Origin: Marinicella algicola
GTDB lineage: Bacteria; Pseudomonadota; Gammaproteobacteria; Xanthomonadales; Marinicellaceae
Direction: 5' to 3'
Assembly (NCBI RefSeq): GCF_028401385.1
Contig: NZ_JAQOMR010000001.1
Location: 2,916,501 to 2,980,500, forward strand
DNA length: 64,000 nucleotides
The notes below the pieces were generated by a model, which was not told the DNA's origin, did no database searches, and was given only the letters and a program-made list of their open reading frames with translations. The position numbers and the translations under genes were made by a program. How positions within the stretch are numbered: the first letter of the stretch is position 1; each line of letters opens with the position of its first letter. Of this stretch, positions 47,628-58,869 are shown piece by piece.

Positions 47628-50104
47628 CCATTCAGCCTGCAGGTCAACCGGCAGGCGCTGACGGATATCGCCCGCGTCGGCAGCAACGACAAGCTCATAC
47701 CGTCCCGCAGGCGCAACCCAGCGCTGGCGTCCGATGTTGAAATAGGCCAGATCGCGCGGCAAGACGCGCAGTTCGGCTGTCCCGCGTTCACCTGGCTTGA
47801 GCTTCAGACGGGCAAAAGCGCGCAGTTCCTTTTCGGGCCGGGCAACGGGCACGTCCGCCTTCATGGTATCGGGCCGGACATAAAGCTGAACCACCTCGAC
47901 GCCATCGGTCTTGCCGGTATTGGCGAGCGGCACGGTCACGGCAATACCGGCTTCTGTCATGACCCCGGCGTCTGCCTTTGCGTCGCCCCAGTCAAACTCG
48001 GTGTAGCCCAGACCGAAGCCAAAGGGGAAAAGCGTCGGAACATTGAAGCTGTCGTGATGGCGGTATCCCACGAAAACACCTTCGTCATAGCGCACATGCC
48101 CGCCCTTACCGGGATAGGTCAGCGTGTCATCGCTCCATGCCGAATTGTCTTTCATGCGTAGCGGAAAGGTTTGCGGCAAACGTCCACCCGGATAAGCGAC
48201 TCCGCTCAGCACATCGGCAACAGCATGGCCGACCTCCTGCCCCGGATACCAGAACTGGATCACCGATGTCACCCTGTCGAGCCACGGCATTTCCACCGGT
48301 CCGCCGGTTTGCAGAACCACAATCGTGTTCGGGTTGACCGCCGCGACCGCCGCGATCAGTGCGTTCTGGGCGCCGGGCAGGACCATGTCCGGCAGATCGT
48401 GACCTTCGCTGTCCCACTCCTCCTGGCGACCGACGAACAAAATTGCAGCATCCTTTCCAGCGGCGAGCCTGACGGCATCGTCGATGTCCTGCTGTCCCAT
48501 CGTCTTTTCGATTCCGAACCGGAGCGCGCGAACCGTGATCCCGGGGTCGGCGGTATCCGGAGAACAATAATCGATGACGAGACGATAGCTCTTGCCAGCC
48601 TGCAGCTCGATTTCGACCTGCCGTTCATCATTGGCCGTACCGAAAAATTCATGCCCTTTTCCCAGTCACTCTCGCCATCGATCAACAACGCACCGTCGAT
48701 AAAGGCGCGAGCAAGGCCGGCATTCGTCATGCCTGCACGATATGTCCCGGTTTCTTCCGGCTTGAAGATGGTTTCAGCACGCACCGAAAAGTCGTTCTGG
48801 TTAAAATCCGGCAAAGGAAGATCAAACCAGAAGCAGTCCAGCTCGGTTTGTTGTTCGGTGTGAACGACCTCGCCCTCAAGTCTGCGCCCGTGAAAAAGCA
48901 AAGCTTGATGTCAGACTTCAGGATCTGGGTCAGCCGGTTGTTGGAGCAGCCCTTGGCATAAGCGACCCGGCTGTCGCCGAAGGCAGCCTTCAGTCCATCG
49001 ATGGGCGTCACCCGGTAAGGCGCATTGATCTGTGCCGAACCACCCCCATCAGGCGCGATACACCTGCATTAGGACCGATCGCGGCAATCGACACATCGCT
49101 TTTGAGCGGCAGAAGCCCCCTTCATTCTTCAAAAGTACCGCGCCTTCCGCGCCGAGACGGCGGATCAGCGCGCGGGTTTCAGGCAGGTCGCGCGTCGTTT
49201 CGGGCTCGGGACCGGCGCTTTCGAACGCGCCGACGCGCTCGAATAAAACCAGCAGACGGCGTGCAGCAGAACGGATTGTGTCCGGATCGACTTCCCCGCT
49301 TTTACGGCAGCCAGCAGCCTGGCTCCCCGGTGGCGCGTGGGGCCCGGCATTTCGAGGTCATGTCCGGCATTGACCGGTTCCGCAGTCCCATTCGTGCCAA
49401 ACCAGTCAGACATGAAGATACCGTCATAGCCGAACTGGCCGCGCATGACGTCCGTCATCGCCCATTTTTGGCTGTCCATATGAACGCCGTTCAGGCGGTT
49501 ATACCCGGTCATCACGGCCCAGACACCAGCCTTCCTGACCGCTGCTTCGAAGGGTGGCAGATAGATTTCGCGCAGTGTGCGTTCGTCGACGTCGGACGAG
49601 ATAGTCTGCCGTTCGATTTCCGAATCATTGGCGACAAAATGCTTGATCGTCGCCCCGACACCATTGTCCTGAAGGCCTTTGATGTAGGCAACCGCGAGCA
49701 TGGATGCCAGCGTTGGGTCCTCCGAATAGCATTCGAAGTTCCGGCCATTGAGACCTGAGCGGTGGATATTGACCGTCGGCGCCAGCAGTATCCGGGAGCC
49801 TTTCGAACGGGCCTCGGCGGCGAGAGCGGCGCCCATCTCATAAGCCGCATCGCTGTTCCAGCCCGCACCGAGCGCGATCGCGCAGGGGAAAGCCGCAGCC
49901 GGGGTTCCCGTTGGTCAGCCCGCCTGCGCCGCGCGCGCCATTGGGGCCATCGGAGACCTTCACCGCCGGGATGTTGAGGCGTGGAACGGCAACGGTTGTC
50001 CAGAAGTCCGCGCCGGCCATCAACGACACCTGTTCCTCCAGGGTCAGTTGCTCCAGAAGACGTTCGATGTCGACGGGATTTCCGGTTTTCGGGTCGTAGT
50101 TCAT
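47613..50104 (-). CDS. GH3 beta-glucosidase with PA14 insert (six frame breaks)
   Basis: Joined length about 830 residues. The barrel domain includes VKVSDGPNGARGAGG and the nucleophile Asp233 in YDGIFMSDWFGTNG. A PA14 carbohydrate-binding domain (about residues 390-540; FSVRAETIFKPEETGTYRAG) interrupts the second domain. The FnIII-like end includes VTVPLANTGKTDGVEVVQLY. Frames break near 49900 (one extra or two missing), 49293, 49124, 49044, 48887 and 48647 (one missing each), mostly in G or T runs. No signal peptide, so it is probably cytoplasmic. It is divergent from a TetR regulator, a common pair for beta-glucoside use. PA14-containing GH3 enzymes often act on short beta-glucans. Confidence 0.9.
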
Positions 50105-50317
50105 GGAAGCCTCTTTTTCTTTTCGACAAAGCCCGACCTGAGGTGGAGAGCCACTGTAGAAAGCAGGCTTCCCCATGCGCTATCCTGCACGGGCCGCGGG
50201 CACGCACGGTCGCGCAACCGATACCGGAAACAGGAAACCACAAAAAACTACTATTCGCTAGGTTTTTAAATTCTATATGGCTTCGTATATTCTGGCGAAA
50301 GAAGGAGAAGAGCCGAC

Positions 50318-50965
50318 ATGGCCGACAGCAACCGGACTGAACGAAAGGCAAACAAAGCGCCTTCTGGAGCACGGGGCAGCTATGGCAAGGGCCGGCGCCG
50401 CCGCGCAGAAATTGTCGAAGCCGCGGTTCGGGTGTTCAGCCAGTCCGGCTATCAGAATGCAGCCATCGCCACCGTAGCGGCAGACGTGGGGCTTACGCTT
50501 CCCGGTCTGCTGCACCATTTTCCGAGCAAGACCGACCTGCTGCTGGCCGTGCTGGAACAGCGTGACGAAGTCACAGCCGATATGCTGCCGGCGGAAAGCG
50601 ACTGGCTGGCATTTCTCGGGTCGCTGGTGGAGATCGTGCGATATAATCAGTCAATCCCGGGTGTGATCCGCGCATTCGCCCTTCTCTCGGTCGAAAGTCT
50701 GTCGACGGACCATCCAGCCGCCACCTGGTTCGAACAGCGAACCCGAAAAACCCACGCCATGATCGCCGGTGCGTTCAGGACCGGACAGGCGCAGGGGTCT
50801 TTCGATGCAGCTCTCGACGCGAACGAGCTCGCCTTCGAAGTCATAGCCGTGATGGATGGTTTGCAGGAGCAATGGCTGCGCTCGGGCGAAACGATCGATA
50901 TGACCAGGGTCTTCGCAAACTATATCGACAGCTTTAAAGGCCGGTGCAGCACAGCGACGGCGTGA
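50318..50965 (+). CDS. TetR-family regulator, divergent from GH3
   Basis: 215 residues. A basic N-tail (GKGRRRRAEIVEAAVRVFSQ) leads into the HTH AAIATVAADVGLTLPGLLHH. The C-terminal helical domain is TetR-like without a recognised ligand class. GAAGGAG precedes the start. The 213-base divergent spacer from the GH3 start is AT-rich and probably holds both promoters. It is likely to control the beta-glucosidase. Confidence 0.88.
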   Translation: MADSNRTERKANKAPSGARGSYGKGRRRRAEIVEAAVRVFSQSGYQNAAIATVAADVGLTLPGLLHHFPSKTDLLLAVLEQRDEVTADMLPAESDWLAFLGSLVEIVRYNQSIPGVIRAFALLSVESLSTDHPAATWFEQRTRKTHAMIAGAFRTGQAQGSFDAALDANELAFEVIAVMDGLQEQWLRSGETIDMTRVFANYIDSFKGRCSTATA

Positions 50966-51246
50966 CATGCCCTCGGAGCAACAGCAGGAAGCGCTGCTCA
51001 TCGTCGGCAAGATGAGGGTTCTCGACCGCTGGCGCCTTTCCGTCGGCCTTCTCTACCCCTTCGAATAACCGACGATAGCAATCAATCAAGGAGTCGTACC
51101 GGAGGTTCTGGACGCCTATCACGGTAAAGACTCCGCCGTTTATGCTGTTCGGTCGATTTCGTTGCCACTGTATTGCGCGCGAGCGACAGGCAAAATGCTT
51201 TTGCGCATGTTATCCGTGCGCGAAAGAGACAAAGGACCAAACAGGA
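50966..51246. other. Intergenic stretch, no supported gene
   Basis: Between the TetR gene and the end of the CUT2 permease. A 62-residue minus-strand frame (50934-51122) has no family resemblance and overlaps the TetR gene end. I see no strong hairpin with a T run. Confidence 0.4.
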
Positions 51247-52253
51247 CTAACGTCGAGGCGTCTTTGCCGGTTTATCAACGAGAGACATCGTGGCCCGATG
51301 CCGGCGCCGTTCGCGATAGGCAGAGAACTGCGTGTCGGTGATCACACCGGCCAGAATGACGCTGCCCATAACCGCGAAGTTCAGGGATGAGGGAATGCCG
51401 AGAAGGTTGACGAGGTTCTGGAGCACCTGAAGCAGGATGACGCCAAGAACGACACCGATGATCGAGCCCTCGCCGCCACGCAGCGAAAACCCGCCTAGCA
51501 CCGCCGCCGCGATGCCGTAAAGCTCATAGAAATTGCCGTGCGAGGCCGGCTGCACCGAGCGGGTATACATCGCGAAGAAGATGGCGGAGAGACCGGTCAG
51601 CAGCATGCAGAGCACATAGGCAGAAACAATCACGCGCCGCGTGTTTATCCCGGAATAGCGGGCGGCCTCTTCATTTTTGCCCACCGCAAAAAGATGCCGG
51701 CCGAAAACCGTTCGATGCAGCACAAACCAGGAAATAATCGCGACAATGGCAAACGCGATGACAGAGTGCGGAATGCCCGCAGTGCGTCCGGCGACGAGAT
51801 ATTCGAGCGCGGGAAGTCGCTCCCGAAGCTGAACCCGGCCGTGCCGTCGCGCGTGTAGAAACGCGCAATCCCGCGATAGATCAGCAGGCCGCACAGCGTC
51901 ACCACAAAGGGCTGCAGCTTCAGTCTGGTCACCAGCAGGCCATGCAGGAGCCCGATGAAAACGGCCAGCACGAGAACGATCGCAAGGGCGACCGGCCACG
52001 CTACCCCGTGCGTGGCGATGAGGTCGATAAATATAACGCCCAGAAGCGCGATCACCGAACCGACTGAAAGCTCGATGCCGCCGGTCACGATAACAAAGGC
52101 TTCAGCGATGGAGAACAGGCCGAAGAGTCCGATCAGATTGGCTGTGTTGGCGAGGTTGATCGGCGACAGAAACCGTGGATTGACCAGCGCCACAATCGCA
52201 CCAACACAGAAAACCAGAACCGCCAGTCCCAGATCTTTTCTATTCATTGTCAT
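51247..52253 (-). CDS. RbsC-type sugar permease (CUT2, one frameshift)
   Basis: About 335 residues. FVIVTGGIELSVGSVIALLG and FVVTLCGLLIYRGIARFYT are family signatures, and the C-terminal GGFSLRGGEGSIIGVVLGVI another. One missing base near 51817 joins SFGSDFP to ALEYLVAG. Start ATG 52253 (or 52247) follows the ATPase stop by 6 bases. It belongs to the operon epimerase-receptor-receptor-ATPase-permease. Confidence 0.92.
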
Positions 52254-52259
52254 GACCTT

Positions 52260-53755
52260 CTATCCGACAGCAAGCCGCAGGATATTTTCCTCCGACAGCT
52301 CCTCATGTTCCAGCATCCCGGCGATCCGGCCACGGCACATGACAGCGACCCGGCTCGATACGCCGATCACCTCCTCCATGTCCGACGAGATCATCAAAAG
52401 CGCCGTGCCTCCTGCGGCCAGTTCGCGCATCAGGCGATAGACCTCGGCTTTGGCGCCGACGTCGATCCCGCGGGTCGGCTCGTCCAGAATGATAACCTTA
52501 GGGCGTGTGGCCAGCCACTTCGCCAGCACGATTTTCTGCTGATTGCCGCCGGAAAGCTCGCCAGCCGGCCGATCAAGCCGCGTCGCCTTGATCGCGAGCT
52601 TTTCGCGCGCCGATATGGCAAGTTCGCGTTCGGCCCGCCGATCGACAAAACCGTGTCGCGACAGGGTACTGAGGCTCGGCATTGCAATATTCTGTGAGAT
52701 TTCGAAGTCGAGGAACAGCCCCTCGGACTTGCGGTCTTCGGGCACCAGGCAGATACCGGCCTTGATCGCCTCGGGCACCGAGCCCGTCAAAATCGGTTTT
52801 CCCGAGACCGTGACCACCCCTTGCTGGACCGGATCGATGCCAAAAATGGCGCGCGCAAGCTCAGAACGTCCCGCGCCCACAAGTCCCGCAAGGCCGAGGA
52901 TTTCACCACCGTGCAGTGTAAGGTCGACGCTCTCGTGCGGATAGGCGGCTGTGCGCAGCCCCGCGCTTCGAGCACGACCGCGCCGCGATTTTGATCGGGC
53001 TTTTCGTAGAATTCGGAAACCGGTCGACCGATCATCAGGCGCACCATGGCCTTCTTGCCGATCTCCGCTCTGCACAGATCTCCGGCGTTCCTGCCGTCAC
53101 GCAGGCCGACGACGCGATCGGTGACTTCCTCCACCTCGCCCAGCCGGTGGGTAATAAACAGCACGGCGACGCCATCGTCGCGAAGAAGACGGATGACCTT
53201 CAGCAGGCGTTGCGTCTCCGACAGGGTCAGGCTCGATGTCGGTTCATCGAGGATCAACAGCCTGACATTGGTCGACAGCGCCCGCGCGATTTCCAGCAAT
53301 TGCTGATCGGCAAGCGAGAGTTCCGAGGCCGCATCGGAAGGGCCGAACCGCGTGCCAAGCATATCAAGCAGCGGGCGGACGCGGTCTTCCATCGCCTTGC
53401 GGTCGATGAAAATGCCCCTGCGGATTTCCCGCCCCAGCATGACGTTGGCGGTGACATCGAGATTGGAAAACAGGTTCAGCTCCTGGTGAACGAAAGCAAT
53501 GCCATGCGACAATGCGCGGGCGGCTGTAAGGTTTGCCATGCTGACACCGTCAATGACGATCTCGCCTTCATCCGGCCGGATCGCACCGCCGAGCACCTTC
53601 ATCAGCGTTGATTTCCCGGCGCCGTTTTCACCGATCAACCCGACCACCTCGCCGCCCCTTATGTCCAGGGATACATCGTTGAGGGCGATGACGCTGGAAT
53701 AGACCTTGGTGATGCCGGCCAGTCGCAGGGAGATGGGGTTTTGGATCCGTGCCAT
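52260..53755 (-). CDS. RbsA-type dual-domain sugar ATPase (CUT2, one frameshift)
   Basis: About 498 residues with two nucleotide-binding halves. The first has GENGAGKSTLMKVLGG, LSLADQQLLEIARAL and LLILDEPTSSL. The second has a degenerate Walker A (GLVGAGRSELARAIFG), LSGGNQQKIVLAKWL and VIILDEPTRGIDVG, as normal for RbsA/MglA. One missing G near 52962 rejoins VVLEARGLRTAAYPHESVDL. It precedes its permease by 6 bases. Confidence 0.94.
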
Positions 53756-53779
53756 GCCGTCCTCAAGCTGTCTGATTGA

Positions 53780-53807
53780 CCCGTGCGGAACGGGAAGCCC
53801 GCACGGG
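53780..53807 (-). promoter_or_regulatory. Stem-loop between receptor and ATPase genes
   Basis: CCCGTGCGG (53780-53788) and CCGCACGGG (53799-53807) form a perfect 9-bp stem in the spacer after the receptor gene. No T run follows. It repeats the receptor-spacer hairpin theme seen at 3676, 13372 and 28536. Confidence 0.55.
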
Positions 53808-53857
53808 CGGGAAATGCATGTGGCGACAGGAGGGCCGCCGCATCTCCCTAGTCAATT

Positions 53858-54804
53858 CTAGCCGTTGATGCGCTTCTTGAGCTCAGCCTCGAAGGCATCG
53901 ACATTGGCCTTGTCGATGATTTTTGTGGGAACGATGATCAGCCCATCTGCCGGAATTTCCGACTTGTCACCTTCGAGATAGGCGGCCATCAGCTTCATGC
54001 CCTGATAACCCCACTGATAGGGGTCCTGGACCACGGTCCCCGCAAACGAACCTTCCCGGACAGCGCCCAGCGTGATCGGGTCCTCATCGAAGGCGATGAC
54101 CGTGACGTCACCCAGCTTTCCTGCTGCCTGCAGCGCTTCGTAGATCTTGGGCGGATTGTAGGAATAAAAACCCACCATGCAGTTGATGTCGGGGCTGGCT
54201 GCAAGCACGTCATCAACATTCGATCGGGCTCTGGCAAAATCGACGTCATCGCCGCGCACATCCACCAGTTCTATGCCTTTGCCGTCGACGGCCTGACGAA
54301 AGCCGGCAATGCGCTCCTTGGCGTTGTCCGCGCCGAGGAAACCGACAAACCCCATGCATTTACCGCCGTCCGGCATGGCGCCGACGGCAATCTCGCCGGC
54401 CTGAATGCCGGCCTCAGTGTTTGAGGACCCAAGATAGGCGATGCGGTTGGATTGGGGGCATCGCTGTCGGTCGTGAACAGCGGAACCTGGGCTGCAATGC
54501 GGTTGAATGCGTCGATCGAGTTATTCGGATCGGCCGAGGAGATCATGATCGCGTCGGTGCCGGCGGCAACCAGATCGTCCATCAGAGCGTTTTGCAGGGC
54601 GGCTGTGCCCTGTGCCGGATAGCGGAACTGCAGCTCATAGCCCGGAAGTTCTGCCTGCGCCGCGTTCACGCCCGCCTCGGCCAGTTTCCAGAAGTCAGAT
54701 GCGGCGTTGACGACGAAGGCGAGAGCCGGTTTATCGTCGGCCATTGCGGTCGTCGCGCTTATAGCGAAAACCGCTGTTGCCAGGATCATTGATGTTGTTT
54801 TCAT
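53858..54804 (-). CDS. CUT2 sugar receptor, RbsB type (one frameshift)
   Basis: About 315 residues starting at ATG 54804 behind GGGAGGACATC. Signal peptide MKTTSMILATAVFAISATTAMA, then DDKPALAFVVNAASDFWKLA, a periplasmic-binding (PF13407-like) opening. One missing base near 54450 restores TDSDAPQSNRIAYLGSSNTE. VGFYSYNPPKIYEALQAAGK and GTVVQDPYQWGYQGMKLMAA are family-typical. It lies directly upstream of the ATPase, so it is the primary receptor of this operon. Confidence 0.92.
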
Positions 54805-54936
54805 GATGTCCTCCCGCGACCCTCGGATCGCTCTCATCAGGTTGAAGATGGTGTTCCCATCACGCGCCCGAGCGTTGCAAAACACCGCGCCTCGCGGGCG
54901 GGGGCCACATTGAAAGCAGGCCACCCGCCCGAGGTC

Positions 54937-55929
54937 TCAGTTGTTCTCGCAGAAGCCCGGGGCGTCAGCGGTGCAGACGTCGAGCCCGGTGAACAGCGGG
55001 TCATCGACCTTTTCGCCATTGATCAGCTGGATCATGACGTCAGGTGCCCGATAGCCCATTTCAAAGGGGCGCTGGCCAACCTGTACGTGGCTGCGACCTT
55101 CGCGGAAGGCTTTGGTCTGCGGCGGCAGCGTGTCACCCGCAATGATGATCAGGTCCTTGGATTTCAACCTGTCCATCACCTGGTCCGTCACCTGTGTATA
55201 GGCCTGCGGGGCAAACTGGGCCCAGCCGCCGATCAGAATGAAGGCGTCGAGATCCGGATTGGCGGTGAACACGTCCGACATCTGCTGGTTGGCGAGATCC
55301 GCCTGGTCGTTGGTGAATACCGGGCACCCCTCAATCTCGGTCCAGCCATTCTGGCCTGTGAGCCTGTCGACTTTCTTTTCACCGGCGATGGTGTCACGGA
55401 AGCCCTGAGCGCGGGCGTTGATGTTGTCGGCCGCGACATTGCCGAGCTGCAGGCAGACGGTGCCGCCATCAGCGCGAAGCATCTTGGCTTCTTCGGCCAT
55501 CTTGACGCCCATCAGGTAGTTATCGGTGCCAAGATAGGTCGAGCGCAGATCGCGATCCTGCTCGAGGAAGTCGGCATCGATTGTCATGACCGGCACGTCC
55601 GGAGCAATCTGGCGGATGCGATTGGCCATGGCGGGTGCGTTCGATGGTGAAATCGCAATAGCCGCAACGCCGCGGGTCAGCAGATCATCAACGATCTGCA
55701 CTTCGCCGGCTTCGTCTGACGACGACGCAGGTCCTGTGTAAAGGCACTCGTATTCGCTGTCCATGTTCTCGGAAAGCCACTTCTTGCAGCCCAGATTGAT
55801 CTGCTCGAAGAACGGGTTGTCGAGCCCCTTGACCACGATCGCCAGCGTCTTCTTATCCTGCGCCCCCGCCTGACCGGCAAGAAGCATGGCCGCCGACAGG
55901 GCGGTTATTGCCAAATATCTGATTTTCAT
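54937..55929 (-). CDS. CUT2 sugar receptor, second paralogue in the operon
   Basis: Intact, 330 residues; signal peptide MKIRYLAITALSAAMLLAGQAGA then QDKKTLAIVVKGLDNPFFEQ. Compared with the receptor downstream it is more Cys-rich (CKKWLSEN, YECLYTG, GCPVF, CTADAPGFC), which suggests disulphides. A GAGGAGGAG precedes the start. It is followed by another receptor rather than a permease. The divergent ATPase/permease pair at 57110-58851 has no receptor of its own and is its plausible partner. An imperfect hairpin lies in the spacer (about 54890-54935). Confidence 0.93.
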   Translation of the reverse strand: MKIRYLAITALSAAMLLAGQAGAQDKKTLAIVVKGLDNPFFEQINLGCKKWLSENMDSEYECLYTGPASSSDEAGEVQIVDDLLTRGVAAIAISPSNAPAMANRIRQIAPDVPVMTIDADFLEQDRDLRSTYLGTDNYLMGVKMAEEAKMLRADGGTVCLQLGNVAADNINARAQGFRDTIAGEKKVDRLTGQNGWTEIEGCPVFTNDQADLANQQMSDVFTANPDLDAFILIGGWAQFAPQAYTQVTDQVMDRLKSKDLIIIAGDTLPPQTKAFREGRSHVQVGQRPFEMGYRAPDVMIQLINGEKVDDPLFTGLDVCTADAPGFCENN

Positions 55930-55974
55930 TGCAGTTTCTCCTCCTCTTTGAGATCGCCGACAAAGGCTCCTTCC

Positions 55975-56957
55975 TCAGCCGGGATACCAGACAATGCGCG
56001 GATCGTTCTCACCGCGCCTGTAATTCCATGCACGTTCAACGAGTTCTTCGAGACTGATCTCGGGACGCCAGCCCAGCACCTTGCGGGCCTTGGCATTGTC
56101 CAGCCAGTTGCTGTGAAACGGCGTCGCTATGTCCGCCCGCTGCACCTGTCGGCTGGTTTCGAGCAGCTTCGACACTTCGCCGTAATCAACCGGGTCGTTC
56201 ATCGCGATGTTGAACAGTTCGCCATAGGCGTTCGGGTTGTCGATCGACAGCAGGATCGCACCAACCAGATCATCGACATGAATAAAGTTGCGCTTCAGAA
56301 AGCCGCCACTTGCATCGTGCATCGCGGGAAAAAATCGCCACGGCGCAACGTTTGGAGCGTCGTCTCATCAACGAGCGTTTCCCAGGGCGGGCCGCCAAAC
56401 TGGGCGTCGTCCAGTGCGAAGGCATGTCTGAAGTCATCCTTTTCCATGATCCAGGGCGCCCGCAATATCGTGTAATGGAGGTCATACTGGATGCCGAACT
56501 GTTCCAGCATCACCTCTTCCATCACCTTGGTCAGCCCATAGATCCCCGGATAGGCCCGTCGGGGAGACGCTTCGGTGATAGGTGCGGCGTAGTTCTGAAA
56601 AATATGGCCGACAACGCAATCGCCGCTGAGCAGCATGAACTGGCGGGCGTTCTGTGAACGACGGAACCGATCCAGCAGAAGATAAAGCCCCTTGAGTGCG
56701 ACATCGATAGCAAGGTCGGGCGATTCCTTTACGGCTGCCAGATGAAGCACGTGGCTGACGCCCTCCAGTGCCCGTTCAACGGTTTGGTCGTCTGCCATCG
56801 AGCCGCGGATCACGGTCACCCGGCGATCGTCTGTTTCGATCACGCGGTTGTTGCAAAGTGCGACCACCTCCCAGCCCGAGAAGCGCTGCTCGCTCAGAAA
56901 AGCGGGAAGAAACACCTGCCCCACTTTTCCAGCCGCACCCGTGACAAGCAGCTTCAT
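55975..56957 (-). CDS. NAD-dependent epimerase/dehydratase family protein (one frameshift)
   Basis: Extended SDR of about 327 residues. The Rossmann motif LLVTGAAGKVGQVFLPAFL opens the protein; IYGLTKVMEEVML holds the catalytic Tyr-x3-Lys. The C-terminal half (KRNFIHVDDLVGAILLSIDN, KARKVLGWRPEISLEELVER) is typical. A missing C near 56328 separates the halves. It starts the receptor/ATPase operon, so it probably modifies the imported sugar or its oxidised product. The substrate is not assignable. Confidence 0.9.
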
Positions 56958-56998
56958 CAGCAATCCCCTCTCGATATTTCCTTGTGTCCGTCGAGATA

Positions 56999-57014
56999 AT
57001 TATTTACTAATAAT
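56999..57014. promoter_or_regulatory. AT-rich inverted repeat in the divergent spacer
   Basis: ATTATT-TACT-AATAAT is a perfect short palindrome inside a 152-base divergent region that is much more AT-rich than its surroundings. It may be part of the operator of the LacI protein at 58870 or simply promoter sequence. Confidence 0.3.
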
Positions 57015-57109
57015 ATTAAGTCAAGTTATTATTGATTTTAGTTATAGCCTTGGAGGCGGGGAGAGCTTCGTGCTCTTCTAACGGGCGCTGAACAAGAGGG
57101 AGGGAATTT

Positions 57110-57849
57110 GTGTCGAGACTTGTTTTGTCAGGAATATCGAAAAACTACGGGGCCATTCAGGCCCTGTCTTCGGTGTCGCTTGCTTTGGAGCCGGGAGAGG
57201 TGCTTGGGTTGATGGGCGACAATGGCGCGGGCAAAAGCACACTTGTGAAAATCATCGCCGGCAATTTTGCGCCCTCTGCCGGTGAAATGCGCATCGACGG
57301 ACAAGCGGTTGTTTTCAACAAGCCGCGGGATGCCCAGAGGCAGGGGATCGAGGTCGTTTATCAGGATCTGGCGCTTTGCGATAACCTGTCGGCCGCCTCG
57401 AACGTGTTTCTCGGTCGCGAGGCCATGCACGGCGTCGGCCCCTGAGATATCTGAACTACCGTCACATGAACGAGATCGCGGGCAACCTCTTCCGACAACT
57501 CAAGTCGGAGACGCACCCACGCGATCTCGTCCGAAAAATGTCGGGCGGGCAACGCCAGGCCGTCGCGATCGCGCGGACCCTTCTTTCAAATCCCAAGATT
57601 GTGATGATGGACGAGCCGACGGCCGCGATCTCGGTCCGGCAGGTCAAGGAGGTCCTCGATCTGATCCTCAGGCTCAAGGATCAGGGCATCAGCGTCATCC
57701 TCATCAGTCACCGGATGCCGGATGTCTTTGGCGTCGCCGACAGGATTGCCGTGTTGCGGCGAGGCGAGTTGGTCGCCAGCAAACCTGCGGCGCAATCCTC
57801 TCCAGAAGAAGTAACCGGCCTCATCACCGGCGCGATCGAAGCGGCATAG
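57110..57849 (+). CDS. Single-domain CUT2 sugar ATPase, FrcA-like (one frameshift)
   Basis: About 247 residues with only one nucleotide-binding domain, unlike RbsA. GDNGAGKSTLVKIIAG, VVYQDLALCDNLSAASNVFL, MSGGQRQAVAIARTL, IVMMDEPTAAI and LISHRMPDVFGVADRI are all present. One missing C near 57442 rejoins HGVGPLRYLNYRHMNEI. GTG 57110 is the start, behind GAGGGAGGG. The domain number matches fructose-type FrcA. It is followed 12 bases later by its permease; no receptor gene follows. Confidence 0.9.
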
Positions 57850-57861
57850 AAAGGCAGACCG

Positions 57862-58851
57862 ATGACCACAATCGACCACGTGATATCAAGAAGCCAGCAT
57901 CGCAACTGGCTGTCCAAGATCGCAACCCAGCAGTTGTTCTGGGTTTTCATCGCTGCAATCGCCGCCTGCCTGGCGCTGAGCCTGCTCACCGATACCTTCG
58001 CCAGCGAAAGAAATCTCTTCAATGTTGCCCGCAACTTTGCCTTCGTCGGCATCATTGCGATCGGCATGACCATCGTGATCGCCGCCGGTGGCATCGATCT
58101 TTCTGTGGGCTCGTCCGTGGTTCTGAGCGCCATGGTGATCAGCGTGCTGATGTCTGGCGGCATGTCGTTCTGGCTTGCCGCGCCAATGGCATTGGGTGCG
58201 GCCCTTTTGGTGGGGCTGTTGAACGGCGTACTGATCGCCTATGGCGGCATGCCGCCCTTCGTCGTCACGCTAGGCACGCTGTCTGCCGCCCGGTCGCTGG
58301 CCATGGTTCTCTCCGACAACAAGATGATCTGGGAGTTTGGGCCCGACCATGATCTGCTGTTGTGGATTGGCGGCGGCTCCACGCTTGGCATTCCGCATCC
58401 GCTTTACGCCCTGACCTTTTTAGCGGTCATCATGTCGCTGGTTTTGAAATGGACGCGATGGGGCCAGCATGTCTATGCCATCGGCAGCAATGAGAATGCG
58501 GTTCGGTTGACCGGCATTCCGGTCAAGCGCCTGAAGGTCAGTATCTATATGTTTTCCGCCTTCACCGCGGGGATCACCGGTATCCTCATGGCCGGATGGC
58601 TCGGCAGCGTCACGACCAATCTCGGTCAGGCGCTCGAACTGACCGTGATTGCCGCCGCTGTGATCGGCGGTGCCAATCTCGCAGGCGGCGAAGGCACAGC
58701 CATCGGTGCCGTCGTCGGCGCACTTCTGATCGAGGTCATTCGCAACTCCCTGATCCTTCTTGGCATCTCGACATTCTGGCAGGGAATGTTCATAGGTACG
58801 TTCATAATTATTGCGGTGGCATTCGACCGAATCAGGCATTTCAGATCGTGA
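57862..58851 (+). CDS. CUT2 sugar permease, FrcC/RbsC-like
   Basis: Intact, 329 residues. GMTIVIAAGGIDLSVGSSVV, GMPPFVVTLGTLSAARSLAM and GGANLAGGEGTAIGAVVGAL are the family signatures, with eight to ten hydrophobic segments. It pairs with the single-domain ATPase just upstream and precedes the LacI regulator by 18 bases. Confidence 0.94.
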   Translation: MTTIDHVISRSQHRNWLSKIATQQLFWVFIAAIAACLALSLLTDTFASERNLFNVARNFAFVGIIAIGMTIVIAAGGIDLSVGSSVVLSAMVISVLMSGGMSFWLAAPMALGAALLVGLLNGVLIAYGGMPPFVVTLGTLSAARSLAMVLSDNKMIWEFGPDHDLLLWIGGGSTLGIPHPLYALTFLAVIMSLVLKWTRWGQHVYAIGSNENAVRLTGIPVKRLKVSIYMFSAFTAGITGILMAGWLGSVTTNLGQALELTVIAAAVIGGANLAGGEGTAIGAVVGALLIEVIRNSLILLGISTFWQGMFIGTFIIIAVAFDRIRHFRS

Positions 58852-58869
58852 AGCCTGCAGGTCACCCGG

